From positions 1-64,000 of the forward strand of contig JACAEL010000044.1 of assembly GCA_013388835.1 (NCBI GenBank): DNA of 64,000 nt. The letters run 5' to 3'. The DNA is from Candidatus Thorarchaeota archaeon. Its GTDB lineage: Archaea; Asgardarchaeota; Thorarchaeia; Thorarchaeales; Thorarchaeaceae. Positions within the stretch are counted from its first letter, which is position 1, and the number at the start of each line of letters is the position of its first letter. The position numbers and the translations under genes are program-made. Shown here one piece after another: positions 24,984 to 34,441 of this stretch. The notes beneath the pieces were generated by a model. That model saw nothing but the letters and a program-made list of their open reading frames with translations. It had not been told where the DNA came from and did no database searches.

Positions 24984-26471
24984 CTAGTAAGAGCGTGCTA
25001 TATAGACCACTGACTTTGCCGGCCGACCGCAGACCAGACAGACTCCGTCCCAGGACTCGTCAGCATCAATACGGGTCCCTCGAATCTCTCCGCCAGTCTT
25101 GTCCTTGACCTCATCTCCACAAGGCTTTCCGTCCATCTCGGTCGTGCAGAACGGGGACCGCGCAATCTTCCCCCGCTCTAGAGCATCCTGAACTGCACTG
25201 AGTGTGTCTGCGTCGACGACTAGGCCCTCGAATCTGCTCTCAGCTGCTCTGCGGAGTGAGTGGTCAATCTCCTCGCCGAGAGCCTTGACTCGCTTTACAA
25301 GGACATCAAGGAGGACTGACTCACGCTTCATCAGGTCACGACGGAACAGAGCGACCTTCCGCTCATTCATCTCGCGCGGACCAATCTCTGCTCTGATTGG
25401 GACACCTTTCATCTCCCACCAGTTGTACTTCCACCCGGGCGTGGCATCACGGTCATCAAGATAGACGCGGACACCTCCGGCACGGAGCTTCTTCTCCACC
25501 GCACGGCAGTACTTCAGGACCTCCTCTCGGTTGTTGCTCTTGAATATCGGTACGATGACAACCTGATATGGTGACAGCTTGTACGGCAGTCTCAGACCTT
25601 TGTCGTCGCCGTGTATAGAGATCATCGCGCCGTATATTCTGGAGATTGCGGGACCATAGCAGGTCTGGTATGCAAAGAGAGGCTGGTTGGTATCATCGAG
25701 GTACTTGATGTCGAATGCACGGGCGAAGTTGTCGCCCAGATTGTGTGTGGAAGGCAGCTGTATCACTTTGCCATCGGGCATGAGGGTGTCAGCGGCAAAG
25801 GTATCAACTCCACCGGGAAACTTGTCCCACTGGGTCCTTCGAAAGACCATGACTGGAAGACCATAGTACTCTGTCACCACCTCTTTTGTGGTTTCAAGGT
25901 CTTCCCTCACCTGTGCTTGGGCCTCTTCATAAGTCGCAAAGACGTTGTGTGACTCAATCCAGAGGAATTCCCGGCCTCTCAGGAAGGGACGTGTGCTCTT
26001 CACCTCGGACCTGAAGACCGAACAGCGCTGATACCTCTTGAGGGGCAGGTCACGCCAGCTTCGAATCCATAGTGAGTACATCGGATATATCGCGGTCTCG
26101 CTGGTTGGTCTCAAGGCGAGGCGCTCCTCAAGCTTCTCACCTGTGCCAATCTCGCTTATCCAGAACACTTGAGGAGTGAACCCCTCGACATGCTCCGCTT
26201 CCTTCGTCAGGTTGCTCTCAGGAATCACAGTGGGAAAGATCATAGGCTGATGACCCTTCCTTTGGAGTACTGACTCGAGGAGGTCAAACATTATCTCCAT
26301 GGTCATGACACTCCAAGGCATGAATGGTGTGAAGCCCTTCACACCATAACGGATGTCCGCAAGTTCGGCTACCCTGCATATCTCAGAATACCAGTTCGGA
26401 AAGTCCTCTTCCTTGCTGATCTGAAAGATCACTTCCTCCTTCTCATCCGGCCTCTCTTCACGCCCGCTCAT
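24984..26471 (-). CDS. proS: prolyl-tRNA synthetase, archaeal/eukaryotic type
   Basis: This class II synthetase charges tRNA-Pro. Motif 2 is visible around RYQRCSVFRSE and the preceding RPTSETAIYPMY. The anticodon-binding domain follows. A C-terminal zinc-binding domain has Cys in CTTEMDGKPCGDE and CLVCGRP, and the chain ends in Tyr as in this subclass. At 495 residues it has normal length and no bacterial-type editing insertion. The gene is separated from the MutS-like gene by about 170 bases. Confidence 0.94.
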   Translation of the reverse strand: MSGREERPDEKEEVIFQISKEEDFPNWYSEICRVAELADIRYGVKGFTPFMPWSVMTMEIMFDLLESVLQRKGHQPMIFPTVIPESNLTKEAEHVEGFTPQVFWISEIGTGEKLEERLALRPTSETAIYPMYSLWIRSWRDLPLKRYQRCSVFRSEVKSTRPFLRGREFLWIESHNVFATYEEAQAQVREDLETTKEVVTEYYGLPVMVFRRTQWDKFPGGVDTFAADTLMPDGKVIQLPSTHNLGDNFARAFDIKYLDDTNQPLFAYQTCYGPAISRIYGAMISIHGDDKGLRLPYKLSPYQVVIVPIFKSNNREEVLKYCRAVEKKLRAGGVRVYLDDRDATPGWKYNWWEMKGVPIRAEIGPREMNERKVALFRRDLMKRESVLLDVLVKRVKALGEEIDHSLRRAAESRFEGLVVDADTLSAVQDALERGKIARSPFCTTEMDGKPCGDEVKDKTGGEIRGTRIDADESWDGVCLVCGRPAKSVVYIARSY

Positions 26472-26618
26472 GACATCTTCCTCTGGATTGATAGAATCAT
26501 CGGGAACTGGCTAGGACAGAAGAACAACAGTCTACTGATACGGAACGCAATCACCTAGCATAGCATTCACCTAGTTTCTCGTCTTGCTGTGGTCACCTAT
26601 ATGAACTCTACTCTTTGC

Positions 26619-27140
26619 TCAGCGCTTTGTGGTGACTTCACCTATGACTCGTACTCGCTCGTCCAGTTGATGTTTCTTGATAAAGTCCACCACGGCATCA
26701 GGTACGAGAGATTCCCACTCGCCGTTCCATCGCATCAGGTCACGGACGTGAGTGCCACTGTAGTTGGTGCGCTGAAGGAGCCTTGTGTCGTCTACTGGGA
26801 TGCCGGCATCAACGAACAACTGGCGAACCAGTGGGTTATGGGTATATGCCTTGTCGAAGTATGGCACAAAAGAACGAAGATGTGAAACCCACAGGGGATG
26901 TATGTTGACGTCGGACAGGGGGACTATGTCGATGCGGTCAAGAGGAAGACCCTCTGCCATAATAGCGGCCTTGAGCATCATTAGGCGCTCGCCACCTGTG
27001 AAGGGATTGTCAGGGGTATGGGAGTATTGCGCGCTGCCGATGACTATCACCAATTCCTCGCCCTTCTCAACAATCTGCTTCAGTGTATGAACGTGACCCT
27101 TGTGAACAGGCTGGAAGCGGCCAATGAAGACGGACCTCAT
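26619..27140 (-). CDS. nadM: nicotinamide-nucleotide adenylyltransferase
   Basis: The enzyme joins NMN and ATP to NAD+. It has the archaeal NMNAT layout of about 170 residues: GRFQPVHKGH at the N-terminus (nucleotidyltransferase HxGH-type motif), then GSAQYSHTPDNPFTGGER, and the C-terminal motif YSGTHVRDLM that binds the phosphates. The ATG at 27140 gives the canonical MRSVFIGRFQP start. A GTG three codons earlier is less likely. Confidence 0.93.
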   Translation of the reverse strand: MRSVFIGRFQPVHKGHVHTLKQIVEKGEELVIVIGSAQYSHTPDNPFTGGERLMMLKAAIMAEGLPLDRIDIVPLSDVNIHPLWVSHLRSFVPYFDKAYTHNPLVRQLFVDAGIPVDDTRLLQRTNYSGTHVRDLMRWNGEWESLVPDAVVDFIKKHQLDERVRVIGEVTTKR

Positions 27141-27245
27141 GCAGACCACATCTGGATGAATCCGACTCCCAGATAAGAGTTAGGTAACCGAGGTCACACG
27201 TACTTGAGAAGCACTTAATTGGTTGACTTGCCAAAAGGTAAGGGG

Positions 27246-28310
27246 ATGATAGAGATTGATGGTTCTTTTGGTGAAGGCGGCGGACAGATTCTCCGTACGG
27301 CAGTTGGGCTCTCTGCCCTCACTATGAAACCTATCAGAATCACCCGTATACGAGCTGGCCGACCGCAACCGGGGTTGAAGAAGCAGCATCTGGCAGGAGT
27401 CGAACTTGTCGGACATCTTGTCAACGCAGACATACATGGACTCGAAGTAGGAAGCCAAGAGATAACATTCATACCTCGAGAGAGAAGGGGCGGCAGGTTG
27501 TCCTATGATGTTGGTAGTGCAGGGTCGATCTCGCTGGTCTTGCAGGCAGTCCTTCCACCAGCAGTCGTCTCACAGGAACGCGTGCAACTTGATCTCAGGG
27601 GTGGGACTGATGTTGCATGGAGCCCTCCGGTGGACTACATGAGAAACGTGTTCTCGTTTGTGATTGCCAAGATGGGGCCTACAATCGAGATTGAGCAGAT
27701 GCAGAGAGGACATTATCCCAAGGGAGGTGGACGAGTGAGGTGCTCGGTCAGTCCGGTCGAAACACTTGCCACTCTTGATGCAGTGGACTTCGGCACCGTG
27801 AAGCAAGTCCATGGTGTGTCCCACTGTGTGCGTCTCCCATCACATATTGCCAAGCGGCAGTCTGCTTCCTGCGAGAGTCTCCTGAAGGAGAAAGGCCTGC
27901 GGGAGGTTCAGATTCGCGAGGAAACATATCCGGTGGACCGTGATCCCCACTTGGGCCCCGGAAGTGGCATTGTATTGTGGGCAGATTCAGATAGCGGAAA
28001 CAGGATAGGCGCGGACAGCCTTGGAGCCAGAGAGAAGAGTGCAGAGGAAGTGGGAAAGGAGGCGGCTATGCGTCTGCTGAATGCACTGTCAACGGGAAGA
28101 GCTGTGGATCCGTTTCTCGCGGACATGTTGGTCCCCTATCTTGGAATGGCCCAGGGCAGAAGCTGCATTGGAGTCTGCGAGGTCACATCGCATCTGCTGA
28201 CGAATGTCTGGGCTGCAGAACGTATAATCGGCGCGAGCATACGCCTGGAGGGTGCCTTAGGAGAGCAGGGGGTCCTGACAGTGGAGGGCTCAGCGCTGAG
28301 AACGCATTGA
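27246..28310 (+). CDS. rtcA: RNA 3'-terminal phosphate cyclase
   Basis: RtcA converts an RNA 3'-phosphate into a 2',3'-cyclic phosphate using ATP. Signature segments are GSFGEGGGQILRTAVGLSA at the N-terminus, RAGRPQPGLKKQHLAG and the conserved YPKGGGRV in the middle. The C-terminal catalytic histidine region is around SHLLTNVWAAE. Length 354 is standard. The start is ATG 27246 with GGTAAGGGG just upstream. In an organism with heavily split tRNA genes, an RNA-end-processing enzyme here is of interest, though the neighbourhood gives no direct link. Confidence 0.93.
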   Translation: MIEIDGSFGEGGGQILRTAVGLSALTMKPIRITRIRAGRPQPGLKKQHLAGVELVGHLVNADIHGLEVGSQEITFIPRERRGGRLSYDVGSAGSISLVLQAVLPPAVVSQERVQLDLRGGTDVAWSPPVDYMRNVFSFVIAKMGPTIEIEQMQRGHYPKGGGRVRCSVSPVETLATLDAVDFGTVKQVHGVSHCVRLPSHIAKRQSASCESLLKEKGLREVQIREETYPVDRDPHLGPGSGIVLWADSDSGNRIGADSLGAREKSAEEVGKEAAMRLLNALSTGRAVDPFLADMLVPYLGMAQGRSCIGVCEVTSHLLTNVWAAERIIGASIRLEGALGEQGVLTVEGSALRTH

Positions 28311-28319
28311 GGACCGGTC

Positions 28320-29354
28320 TCAGTCCGGACTAGAAGTGGGAGTAGACTCTTCCAAGTCCACTTCACTGAGCGCTTCTTGCATCAGTTCTGCGACACCAGT
28401 CCCACTGGACGCGACAATCTCGAAAGCGCCAGGCAACTTGGCTCTTGCAACGGCCAAGTGGTCACTGGGCGTGATATCCACTTTGTTGAGGACGATCACG
28501 GTTGGCGTCAGGGGAAAGCTCCGTTTCACTTCAGAATACAGGTTCATCTGTTCTTCAAATGTCCAACCGCAGGTCTCAGATGCGTCAAGCATAAACAGAA
28601 TCACATTAGCGAGATACTTTACTGCGGCAATCGCCTTCTTCTCAATCTCGTTGCGTTGAGACATGGGTCGATCCAAGATGCCAGGTGTGTCTACAATCTG
28701 AATCGTCTGGTTGCCAACTGTAAGATGCCCCACAATCACTTCCTTGGTGGTGAAAGGGTAGTAGGCAATCTCGGGCTCGGCGGTGGACACTGCACGCACA
28801 AGCGTGGACTTCCCAACATTGGGAAACCCTGCACACACAATGGTGGGTATCGTGGTGTTCACTCCTGGGAGGCGGACTAGCACCCTTCTGGCTTCTATCA
28901 TCAGGTCAAGGTTGCCAGCCGTAGCACGTACTATCGAGGATATTCTTCCCTTTGCGGCACGCCTTGCTCGTTTCATCTCACGAATATCAGTCGCAGTCTT
29001 CAGCTGTGCAATGTGACGGTCAGCTATGTTCTCTATTGGCCTGGTCGAGTTATAGACGGCGCCTAGGGCTTGTTTCAGCTTGTCAACACCTACAATCAAA
29101 TCAGTGAGTTCGTAGTAGAAGGGATGAAGCTTCTCAAGAGTGGGAAACCCCTCAACGGCGTCACGCAGTCTCGACTTGACCTGCTTTGCAAACTCCTGTA
29201 CTCGCGCAATCTCTCTGATGCGAGTCCTCTCTAGCCGTGGCAGTCTCAGAGAACTCTTCATGCTCAGCTTGTAGGACCGATTCTGGGCAAGTTCAAGAAT
29301 CTCTTGAGCCGAGTGGATTGTTTGCAGGCGCGAATACGGGTTGAGATAGGACAA
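28320..29354 (-). CDS. NOG1-family ribosome biogenesis GTPase
   Basis: This OBG/NOG1-type GTPase carries a long N-terminal helical domain (IREIARVQEFAK to HPFYYELTDLIVGVDKLK). The G motifs are GFPNVGKST (G1, near residue 180), TTKE (G2), DTPGILDRP (G3) and NKVD (G4). It resembles eukaryotic nucleolar GTP-binding protein 1, which acts in 60S subunit assembly, without its C-terminal extension. The start is TTG at 29354. Any later ATG would remove the conserved N-terminal helix. Confidence 0.88.
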   Translation of the reverse strand: MSYLNPYSRLQTIHSAQEILELAQNRSYKLSMKSSLRLPRLERTRIREIARVQEFAKQVKSRLRDAVEGFPTLEKLHPFYYELTDLIVGVDKLKQALGAVYNSTRPIENIADRHIAQLKTATDIREMKRARRAAKGRISSIVRATAGNLDLMIEARRVLVRLPGVNTTIPTIVCAGFPNVGKSTLVRAVSTAEPEIAYYPFTTKEVIVGHLTVGNQTIQIVDTPGILDRPMSQRNEIEKKAIAAVKYLANVILFMLDASETCGWTFEEQMNLYSEVKRSFPLTPTVIVLNKVDITPSDHLAVARAKLPGAFEIVASSGTGVAELMQEALSEVDLEESTPTSSPD

Positions 29355-29466
29355 TCAGAGCATCTCCAGAGTGACCGTGTCTGAGCGGTCGTCTTACGGT
29401 TCTAGGTAAAGCCTTTAAAACAAATGCAACTGACCAAGTACGTCCACTCAAGATAGAGGTTTGAGT

Positions 29467-30057
29467 ATGTCACTACCTACCGGTGCAACAGTTGTTGGCA
29501 TCAAGTGTGCAGACGGGGCGGTCGTCGCTACCGACTCGCTAATCACATGGGGCACACTAGTGCTCAGCGAGAAAGGAGTCAAAGCATTCAAGTTGTCAGA
29601 CAACATCGTCCTTGCATCAGCAGGGCTTACATCAGACTATCAGAAGTTAGTGGACATGCTACAGGCACGTATCAGGCTCTATGAGCTGGATGAGAGAAGA
29701 CCAATTAGCCTGAAGGCGCTATCCAAAATGGTGGCCAACACGCTATACTCTAGGAAACTCAATCCGCTGTACGTGCAGACCGTGATTGTGGGAGTGGACC
29801 AGGATGGAGCAGGTCTCTACACGCTCGACATGGGCGGATCGCTCATACCTGACGAATTCACGGCTGCGGGCAGTGGAACGGAGGTGGCCTATGGTGTGCT
29901 GGAGAGGCAATACAAAAAGGGTCTGACCGTGAAGGAAGGTCAGGAGATTGCCGTCAGCGCTGTGAAGGCGGCCATTGCGAGAGACATCCAGTCAGGTGGT
30001 GCAATTCGCCTGATGACTGTGACCAGCGATGGCGTTACCGAGCAGGTAGTCAGCTAG
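29467..30057 (+). CDS. psmB: proteasome beta subunit homologue lacking Thr1
   Basis: The fold and motifs are those of the 20S proteasome beta subunit: VVGIKCADG, ATDS (Asp17), K33 in SEKGVK, and the GSG loop in AAGSGTEVAYGVLE. By alignment the residue at position 1, normally the nucleophile Thr after the cleavage site Gly, is Ala (MSLPTG then A-T-V-V-G). The leader is only six residues. The protein is therefore probably a non-catalytic beta subunit. ATG 29467 has GAGGT six bases upstream. Confidence 0.85.
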   Translation: MSLPTGATVVGIKCADGAVVATDSLITWGTLVLSEKGVKAFKLSDNIVLASAGLTSDYQKLVDMLQARIRLYELDERRPISLKALSKMVANTLYSRKLNPLYVQTVIVGVDQDGAGLYTLDMGGSLIPDEFTAAGSGTEVAYGVLERQYKKGLTVKEGQEIAVSAVKAAIARDIQSGGAIRLMTVTSDGVTEQVVS

Positions 30058-30063
30058 TAGTGC

Positions 30064-31335
30064 GTGCAGTTCAAAGTGGGCGCCATATCACTCATTTTCC
30101 GGTACACCCAGCACTCGAGATACAGCATCGCTGCATTGTTGGGCGCAATTGAAGTGGACCCAAGACTAAGCGACTTGGAGATTCATGTCCCCCGCAATCT
30201 CTCCTCTGAAATGATTCGCGGTCTGCAAGAGCGAACACAAGTCATTGTGGCCTACTCAGCCATGAGCACCCAGTTTCAGAGTATAGCGCAGGAATGCTCG
30301 CGGTTGAGAAGGGAGTTTGGCAGGGACATCACGATAGTCGGAGGAGGTCCCCATGCGACGGCTCGACCTAAAGAGATGCTCGGTGCCGGTTTCGACTATG
30401 TGGTGGTTGGCGAGGGAGAAAGAACATTTCCACAGCTCCTATGCCATATGCAGGACGACAAGGATCCACAAAGCATCCCAGGAGTTGTAGGACGTGCCTC
30501 ACAGACCTATCCAAGACCCTCAGACCTTTCAAGAGTTCAACTCGATGACTACCCACCCTTTGCTCTTGATATGAACATAGTTGGCCCAATCGAAGTGACC
30601 AGAGGATGCCCATTCCACTGCAAGTTCTGTGCGACACCGTTCATCTCAGGAGGAGTTGTAAGACACCGTTCAGTGGAGATGGTTGCACATTGGCTTGCAG
30701 AGGCTGTGAAGAGGAGGGGCTTCAGACGAGCATGGCTCCTGTCGCCCAACGCACTATGCTATGGTGGTCATGGACGGCAGACCGAAACAGACAGACTGGA
30801 GAGGCTCCTAAGCAGTGTGACCGGAGTCGAAGGACTGGAAGAGGTGTTCTTCGGAGCATTCCCATCGGAGGTGCGACCAGAGTTCGTGACTCGAAGGGCG
30901 TTGGAGATCATGCGGCACTATGTAGCCAACAAGACCATCCAGATAGGCCTTCAGTCAGGGAGTGACAGAGTACTTGAAGATGCTAACCGACACCATACAG
31001 TTGAAGACGGCATCGAGGCAGCAAGAATCGCTTTTGACTGCGGCTTCATCCCTCATGTCGACTTCATCTTTGGACTGCCAGGGGAGAGATTCGAAGACCA
31101 ACAGAAGAGCCTTGAGGTCTGTCAATCACTGATTGAGATTGGAGCACAGATTCACAGCCATGTGTTCATGCCGTTGCCCGGTAGTGAATACGAGCGTTTT
31201 CCGCCCGGAAAGATTAGCAGTGAAACCAGAGCAGTGCTGGGGGATCTCTCGCGACGGGGAATGTTGACTGGGGCATGGGATAACCAAGAGCGGCTGGCAC
31301 AGGAACTGCACGGGCACGGCGATGGTGAGTATTGA
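30064..31335 (+). CDS. B12-binding/radical SAM protein
   Basis: The N-terminal 130 residues form a cobalamin-binding-like Rossmann domain (ITIVGGGPHATARP). A radical SAM core follows with cluster motif CPFHCKFC (CxxxCxxC, near residue 180) and later segments IQIGLQSGSDRVL and HVDFIFGLPGE. It resembles the MJ1487/TIGR04013 group, whose reaction is not known. It begins with GTG six bases after the proteasome gene, so the two are likely cotranscribed. Confidence 0.8.
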   Translation: MQFKVGAISLIFRYTQHSRYSIAALLGAIEVDPRLSDLEIHVPRNLSSEMIRGLQERTQVIVAYSAMSTQFQSIAQECSRLRREFGRDITIVGGGPHATARPKEMLGAGFDYVVVGEGERTFPQLLCHMQDDKDPQSIPGVVGRASQTYPRPSDLSRVQLDDYPPFALDMNIVGPIEVTRGCPFHCKFCATPFISGGVVRHRSVEMVAHWLAEAVKRRGFRRAWLLSPNALCYGGHGRQTETDRLERLLSSVTGVEGLEEVFFGAFPSEVRPEFVTRRALEIMRHYVANKTIQIGLQSGSDRVLEDANRHHTVEDGIEAARIAFDCGFIPHVDFIFGLPGERFEDQQKSLEVCQSLIEIGAQIHSHVFMPLPGSEYERFPPGKISSETRAVLGDLSRRGMLTGAWDNQERLAQELHGHGDGEY

Positions 31336-31400
31336 CCTTAGGCCTCAATAACAAACGCTGATAAGTCCGGGGACTGTCTGGAGTGCGAACACCCTTGACA

Positions 31401-32360
31401 ATGCCAAGTGAACTAGAACTACGTCTCAGACGGCAGGGGTACCACATTCTCGGTGGTCACGGAGCATTCAAGGCTTGCCAGTGGCAAAGGAAAAGCCTTC
31501 TTGAAGGAAGGTCATGTTACAAGGAGCGGTTCTATGGCATTGCATCACACAGATGCCTGCAGATGACCCCCGTTGTCGACAAATGTACTCAACAATGTCG
31601 CTTCTGCTGGCGTGTGACACCCTCCGACATTGGAGTGGAGTGGGACCAACTGACGACCAATCGTGGCTCGATACTGGAACCCGATGACCTAATCGACGCA
31701 GTTTTTGAGGCGAATCTCCGGTCGCTTGGAGGGTACAATCCTGCGGTGGCTCCAAGTGTCAAACCAGAGAAATGGCGGGAGGCGAGAGAACCGAAGCACA
31801 TAGCGGTTTCACTGGCAGGAGAGCCCACACTCTATCCGTATCTCAGTGACTTGATTGATGCAATTAGGCAGAGGGGAATGACGTCGTTTGTAGTGACCAA
31901 TGGCACAATGCCTGAGGTGATTGCAGACATGACTCCGCCGACTCAACTGTACTTGACACTGGCTGCTCCTGATGAAGAGACCTACAGGAACCTCTGCAGA
32001 CCAATAGTGAAGGGGGCGTGGGAGAGAGTCAAGGAGAGTCAGAGAATGCTTGGCTCGCTCAACTGCAGGACTGTGAACAGACTCACGATGGTCGCCTCAT
32101 GGAACATGGGTGACGTCGAGTCGTACTCGAAGCTCATTCGTATGGGCGAACCTAACTTTGTTGAAGCGAAGGGATACATGTTTCTCGGGTTCTCCCGTTC
32201 CCGGATGAGTCGGGCGAACTCTCCATCTCATGACATCATACGCGAGTTCTCAGAAAGACTCTCTGACAGCTGTGGATACTATCTCATTGATGAACAAGTC
32301 GAGAGCCGGGTGGTGCTGTTGTCCCGGAGCAAAGAGATAAAGAAACTAGAACACACATGA
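31401..32360 (+). CDS. taw1: 4-demethylwyosine synthase (Taw1/TYW1)
   Basis: This radical SAM enzyme condenses N1-methylguanosine-37 of tRNA-Phe with pyruvate to make the tricyclic base of wyosine. Cluster motif CTQQCRFCWR is near residue 65, and FYGIASHRCLQMTP precedes it, as in archaeal Taw1. It lacks the N-terminal flavodoxin domain of eukaryotic TYW1, as expected. It works after Trm5, also encoded here. The start is placed at ATG 31401 (MPSELELRLRRQGYH). A GTG at 31383 is possible. The stop overlaps the translin gene by 4 bases. Confidence 0.92.
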   Translation: MPSELELRLRRQGYHILGGHGAFKACQWQRKSLLEGRSCYKERFYGIASHRCLQMTPVVDKCTQQCRFCWRVTPSDIGVEWDQLTTNRGSILEPDDLIDAVFEANLRSLGGYNPAVAPSVKPEKWREAREPKHIAVSLAGEPTLYPYLSDLIDAIRQRGMTSFVVTNGTMPEVIADMTPPTQLYLTLAAPDEETYRNLCRPIVKGAWERVKESQRMLGSLNCRTVNRLTMVASWNMGDVESYSKLIRMGEPNFVEAKGYMFLGFSRSRMSRANSPSHDIIREFSERLSDSCGYYLIDEQVESRVVLLSRSKEIKKLEHT

Positions 32361-33004
32361 GTCTGGGAATAGAAGTGACCCTTTCAGACATTCTTGCTTC
32401 CGTAAGGAAGGAAATCGAGGCTGATGACAGCGTAAGAGAGAGAGTACTCCCGCTCGGACGGGATGTCGTCAGGATGTGCAGTCAAGCAATTAAGGCGATG
32501 CACAGACGACAGTTTGACGAGGCTTCAGAGCAGGTTTCACAAGCTGCTGAGGTGCTTCGGAAAGCGACACAAGAGACTACTACGAGCTCGTTCATCTCAA
32601 GGAGTAGATTGCTGGACACAGCATACCAAGAACTTACAGAGGCAACGAGCCTATTGTCGCTCCTCATCGGGAGTGGATTTGTGCATCCAGACACCTATGG
32701 GATACCTAGTAGACCCTATCTGACAGGACTAGCTGACACAATAGGCGAACTCAGGAGAGCGGCGCTTGACCACATAAGAGAGGGAGAGACAGAGAGAGCG
32801 TCCACGCTGCTGACAATCATGGAGGAAATACTGGACGAGCTTCAGGCCTTTGACTATCCAGAGGCACTGATACCAGACCTAAGACGCAAGTGTGACGTCG
32901 CAAGGAGCCTGATTGAAAGAACGCGAGGCGAGCTGACCTCTGCGGTCCAGCAGGAAAAGCTAATCTGTGAAATCAGGGCCTTTGAGAAACGTCTTCAGGC
33001 CTAG
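32357..33004 (+). CDS. translin-family protein
   Basis: This all-helical 215-residue protein has the translin signature: the helix YLTGLADTIGELRRAALDHIREGE followed by EILDELQAFDYPEALIPDLRRKCDVARSLIERTRGEL. Family members bind and cleave short single-stranded RNA or DNA. Archaeal ones form octamers and can process RNA. ATGA overlap with taw1 and only 15 bases to ribK indicate a taw1-translin-ribK operon. Conserved acidic catalytic residues were not individually checked. Confidence 0.85.
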   Translation: MSLGIEVTLSDILASVRKEIEADDSVRERVLPLGRDVVRMCSQAIKAMHRRQFDEASEQVSQAAEVLRKATQETTTSSFISRSRLLDTAYQELTEATSLLSLLIGSGFVHPDTYGIPSRPYLTGLADTIGELRRAALDHIREGETERASTLLTIMEEILDELQAFDYPEALIPDLRRKCDVARSLIERTRGELTSAVQQEKLICEIRAFEKRLQA

Positions 33005-33019
33005 CCCAGGGGGACCATT

Positions 33020-33700
33020 ATGCTGACTCCCGAGGTGTTGTTCACGCTCTATGCGCTAGCTAAGAGAGGAGCGGTACATAAGAGATGCAATCTGACGACG
33101 ACCGAACTGGGAACGCTTCTTGGAGTCAGCCAACAGACTGCCTCCCGGAGAATCTCGGCATGTGTCAGCGAGGGCCTCCTCGAGAGAGCACACACAGCAA
33201 GGGGAGTGAGCGTGCAACTGACAGAGAAGGGGCAGAAGGAGCTGCTCGAAGTACTTACAACACTCGAAATTGCATTCACCGCACCAAGCGATGAGATAGT
33301 CATAGAGGGCACTGTTGTGACTGGCTTGGGTGAGGGAGCGTACTATGTCGAGGTATATGCCGAAAGGTTCAGGGAGAAACTAGGCTTCGCTCCATTCCCG
33401 GGAACTCTGAATGTGAAGGTGAGGAACGACGAGTCCCTGAAGGCCGTGACGATGATGAAGCACACACCACCACTGGTTGTGAGGGGCTTCATGCACGATG
33501 GCCGAACCTTTGGGGATGTGATCTGCTACAGAGTCCGAATCAATGGCAGTACCGACGGAGCAGTGGTGATTGCTCAGAGAACACACCACAGTCCGGAGAT
33601 TCTCGAGGTCATATCTCCAGTCAATCTACGGAAGTCCCTAGGCTTGAACGAACACAGCGAGGTCACACTCTCGGTTATACCACTTCACATGGCAGTATGA
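33020..33700 (+). CDS. ribK: CTP-dependent riboflavin kinase with N-terminal HTH
   Basis: The N-terminal 90 residues are a winged helix (LGVSQQTASRRISACVSEGLLER). The C-terminal 130 are the RibK (DUF120) domain with GEGAYYVEV, GFAPFPGTLNVKV and SVNLRKSLGL-type segments, which phosphorylate riboflavin with CTP to give FMN. The fused DNA-binding domain, as in other archaea, suggests autoregulation of flavin genes. ATG 33020 follows a GGGGG-containing leader. It is the last gene of the taw1-translin-ribK operon. Confidence 0.9.
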   Translation: MLTPEVLFTLYALAKRGAVHKRCNLTTTELGTLLGVSQQTASRRISACVSEGLLERAHTARGVSVQLTEKGQKELLEVLTTLEIAFTAPSDEIVIEGTVVTGLGEGAYYVEVYAERFREKLGFAPFPGTLNVKVRNDESLKAVTMMKHTPPLVVRGFMHDGRTFGDVICYRVRINGSTDGAVVIAQRTHHSPEILEVISPVNLRKSLGLNEHSEVTLSVIPLHMAV

Positions 33701-33711
33701 TACTGTGATTC

Positions 33712-34386
33712 TCAGCCGTATTCGCCAGTGAGCGGAACAAAGGCAACTCCACCCCAGTTCTTACGGGTAACTCTGGAGTCAAGATCCTTCTCAACAAAGA
33801 GTAGCTCTTGGTAGAAACCACGGGGGCCCACGGGAATCAGTAGGATACCCCCGGGACGGAGCTGCTGGATTAGGGGACGGGGTATGTCAGGTGCAGCAGC
33901 AGCGACCAGTATGCGGTCGAAGGGAGCCTTTTCCTCAAGCCCTTTTCCGCCATCGCCATGAATGACGGTCACTCTTTCTTTGTAACCGCATCGGGACAGG
34001 TTGGCGGTCGCAAAGTCCACTAGAGGTTTCACTATCTCGACTGTATAGACGTGACCTGGTTTCGAAGCGCCCTCGGGAGATACAATCTCGGCGCACAGAG
34101 CTGCATGATACCCTGAGCCAGTCCCCACCTCCAGCACAGTAAGCCCCACCTTAAGTCCGAGACCCTCGCACATGATTGCGCACATATGAGGAGCAGATAT
34201 CGTTTGACCATGGAACAGCGGCAAGGGGGTGTCACGATATGCTTCATCCCTCATCTCAGGAAGGACAAACTCCTCTCGTGGAACCCGTCTCATGTCACGT
34301 TCGACGTCTTCACTTCGAAGATATCCACTTGCCTTAAGTCGTTGAATGAGATGTTCTTTTTCCTTGGCAAGGGAACTCGCGGACAT
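33712..34386 (-). CDS. pcm: protein-L-isoaspartate O-methyltransferase
   Basis: The enzyme repairs isoaspartyl residues in aged proteins. It shows the PCMT marks: TISAPHMCAIMCEGLGLKVG, the SAM loop LEVGTGSGYHAAL (near residue 80) and the late segment FDRILVAAAAPDIPRPL. Length 224 is standard. It is convergent with ribK (11 bases between stops) and divergent from the DUF371 gene. Confidence 0.92.
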   Translation of the reverse strand: MSASSLAKEKEHLIQRLKASGYLRSEDVERDMRRVPREEFVLPEMRDEAYRDTPLPLFHGQTISAPHMCAIMCEGLGLKVGLTVLEVGTGSGYHAALCAEIVSPEGASKPGHVYTVEIVKPLVDFATANLSRCGYKERVTVIHGDGGKGLEEKAPFDRILVAAAAPDIPRPLIQQLRPGGILLIPVGPRGFYQELLFVEKDLDSRVTRKNWGGVAFVPLTGEYG

Positions 34387-34441
34387 GGAGAACTAGTGGC
34401 TATTGCGACTTCCTCAATAAAAGCTTGACAGGTGCCAGCGG

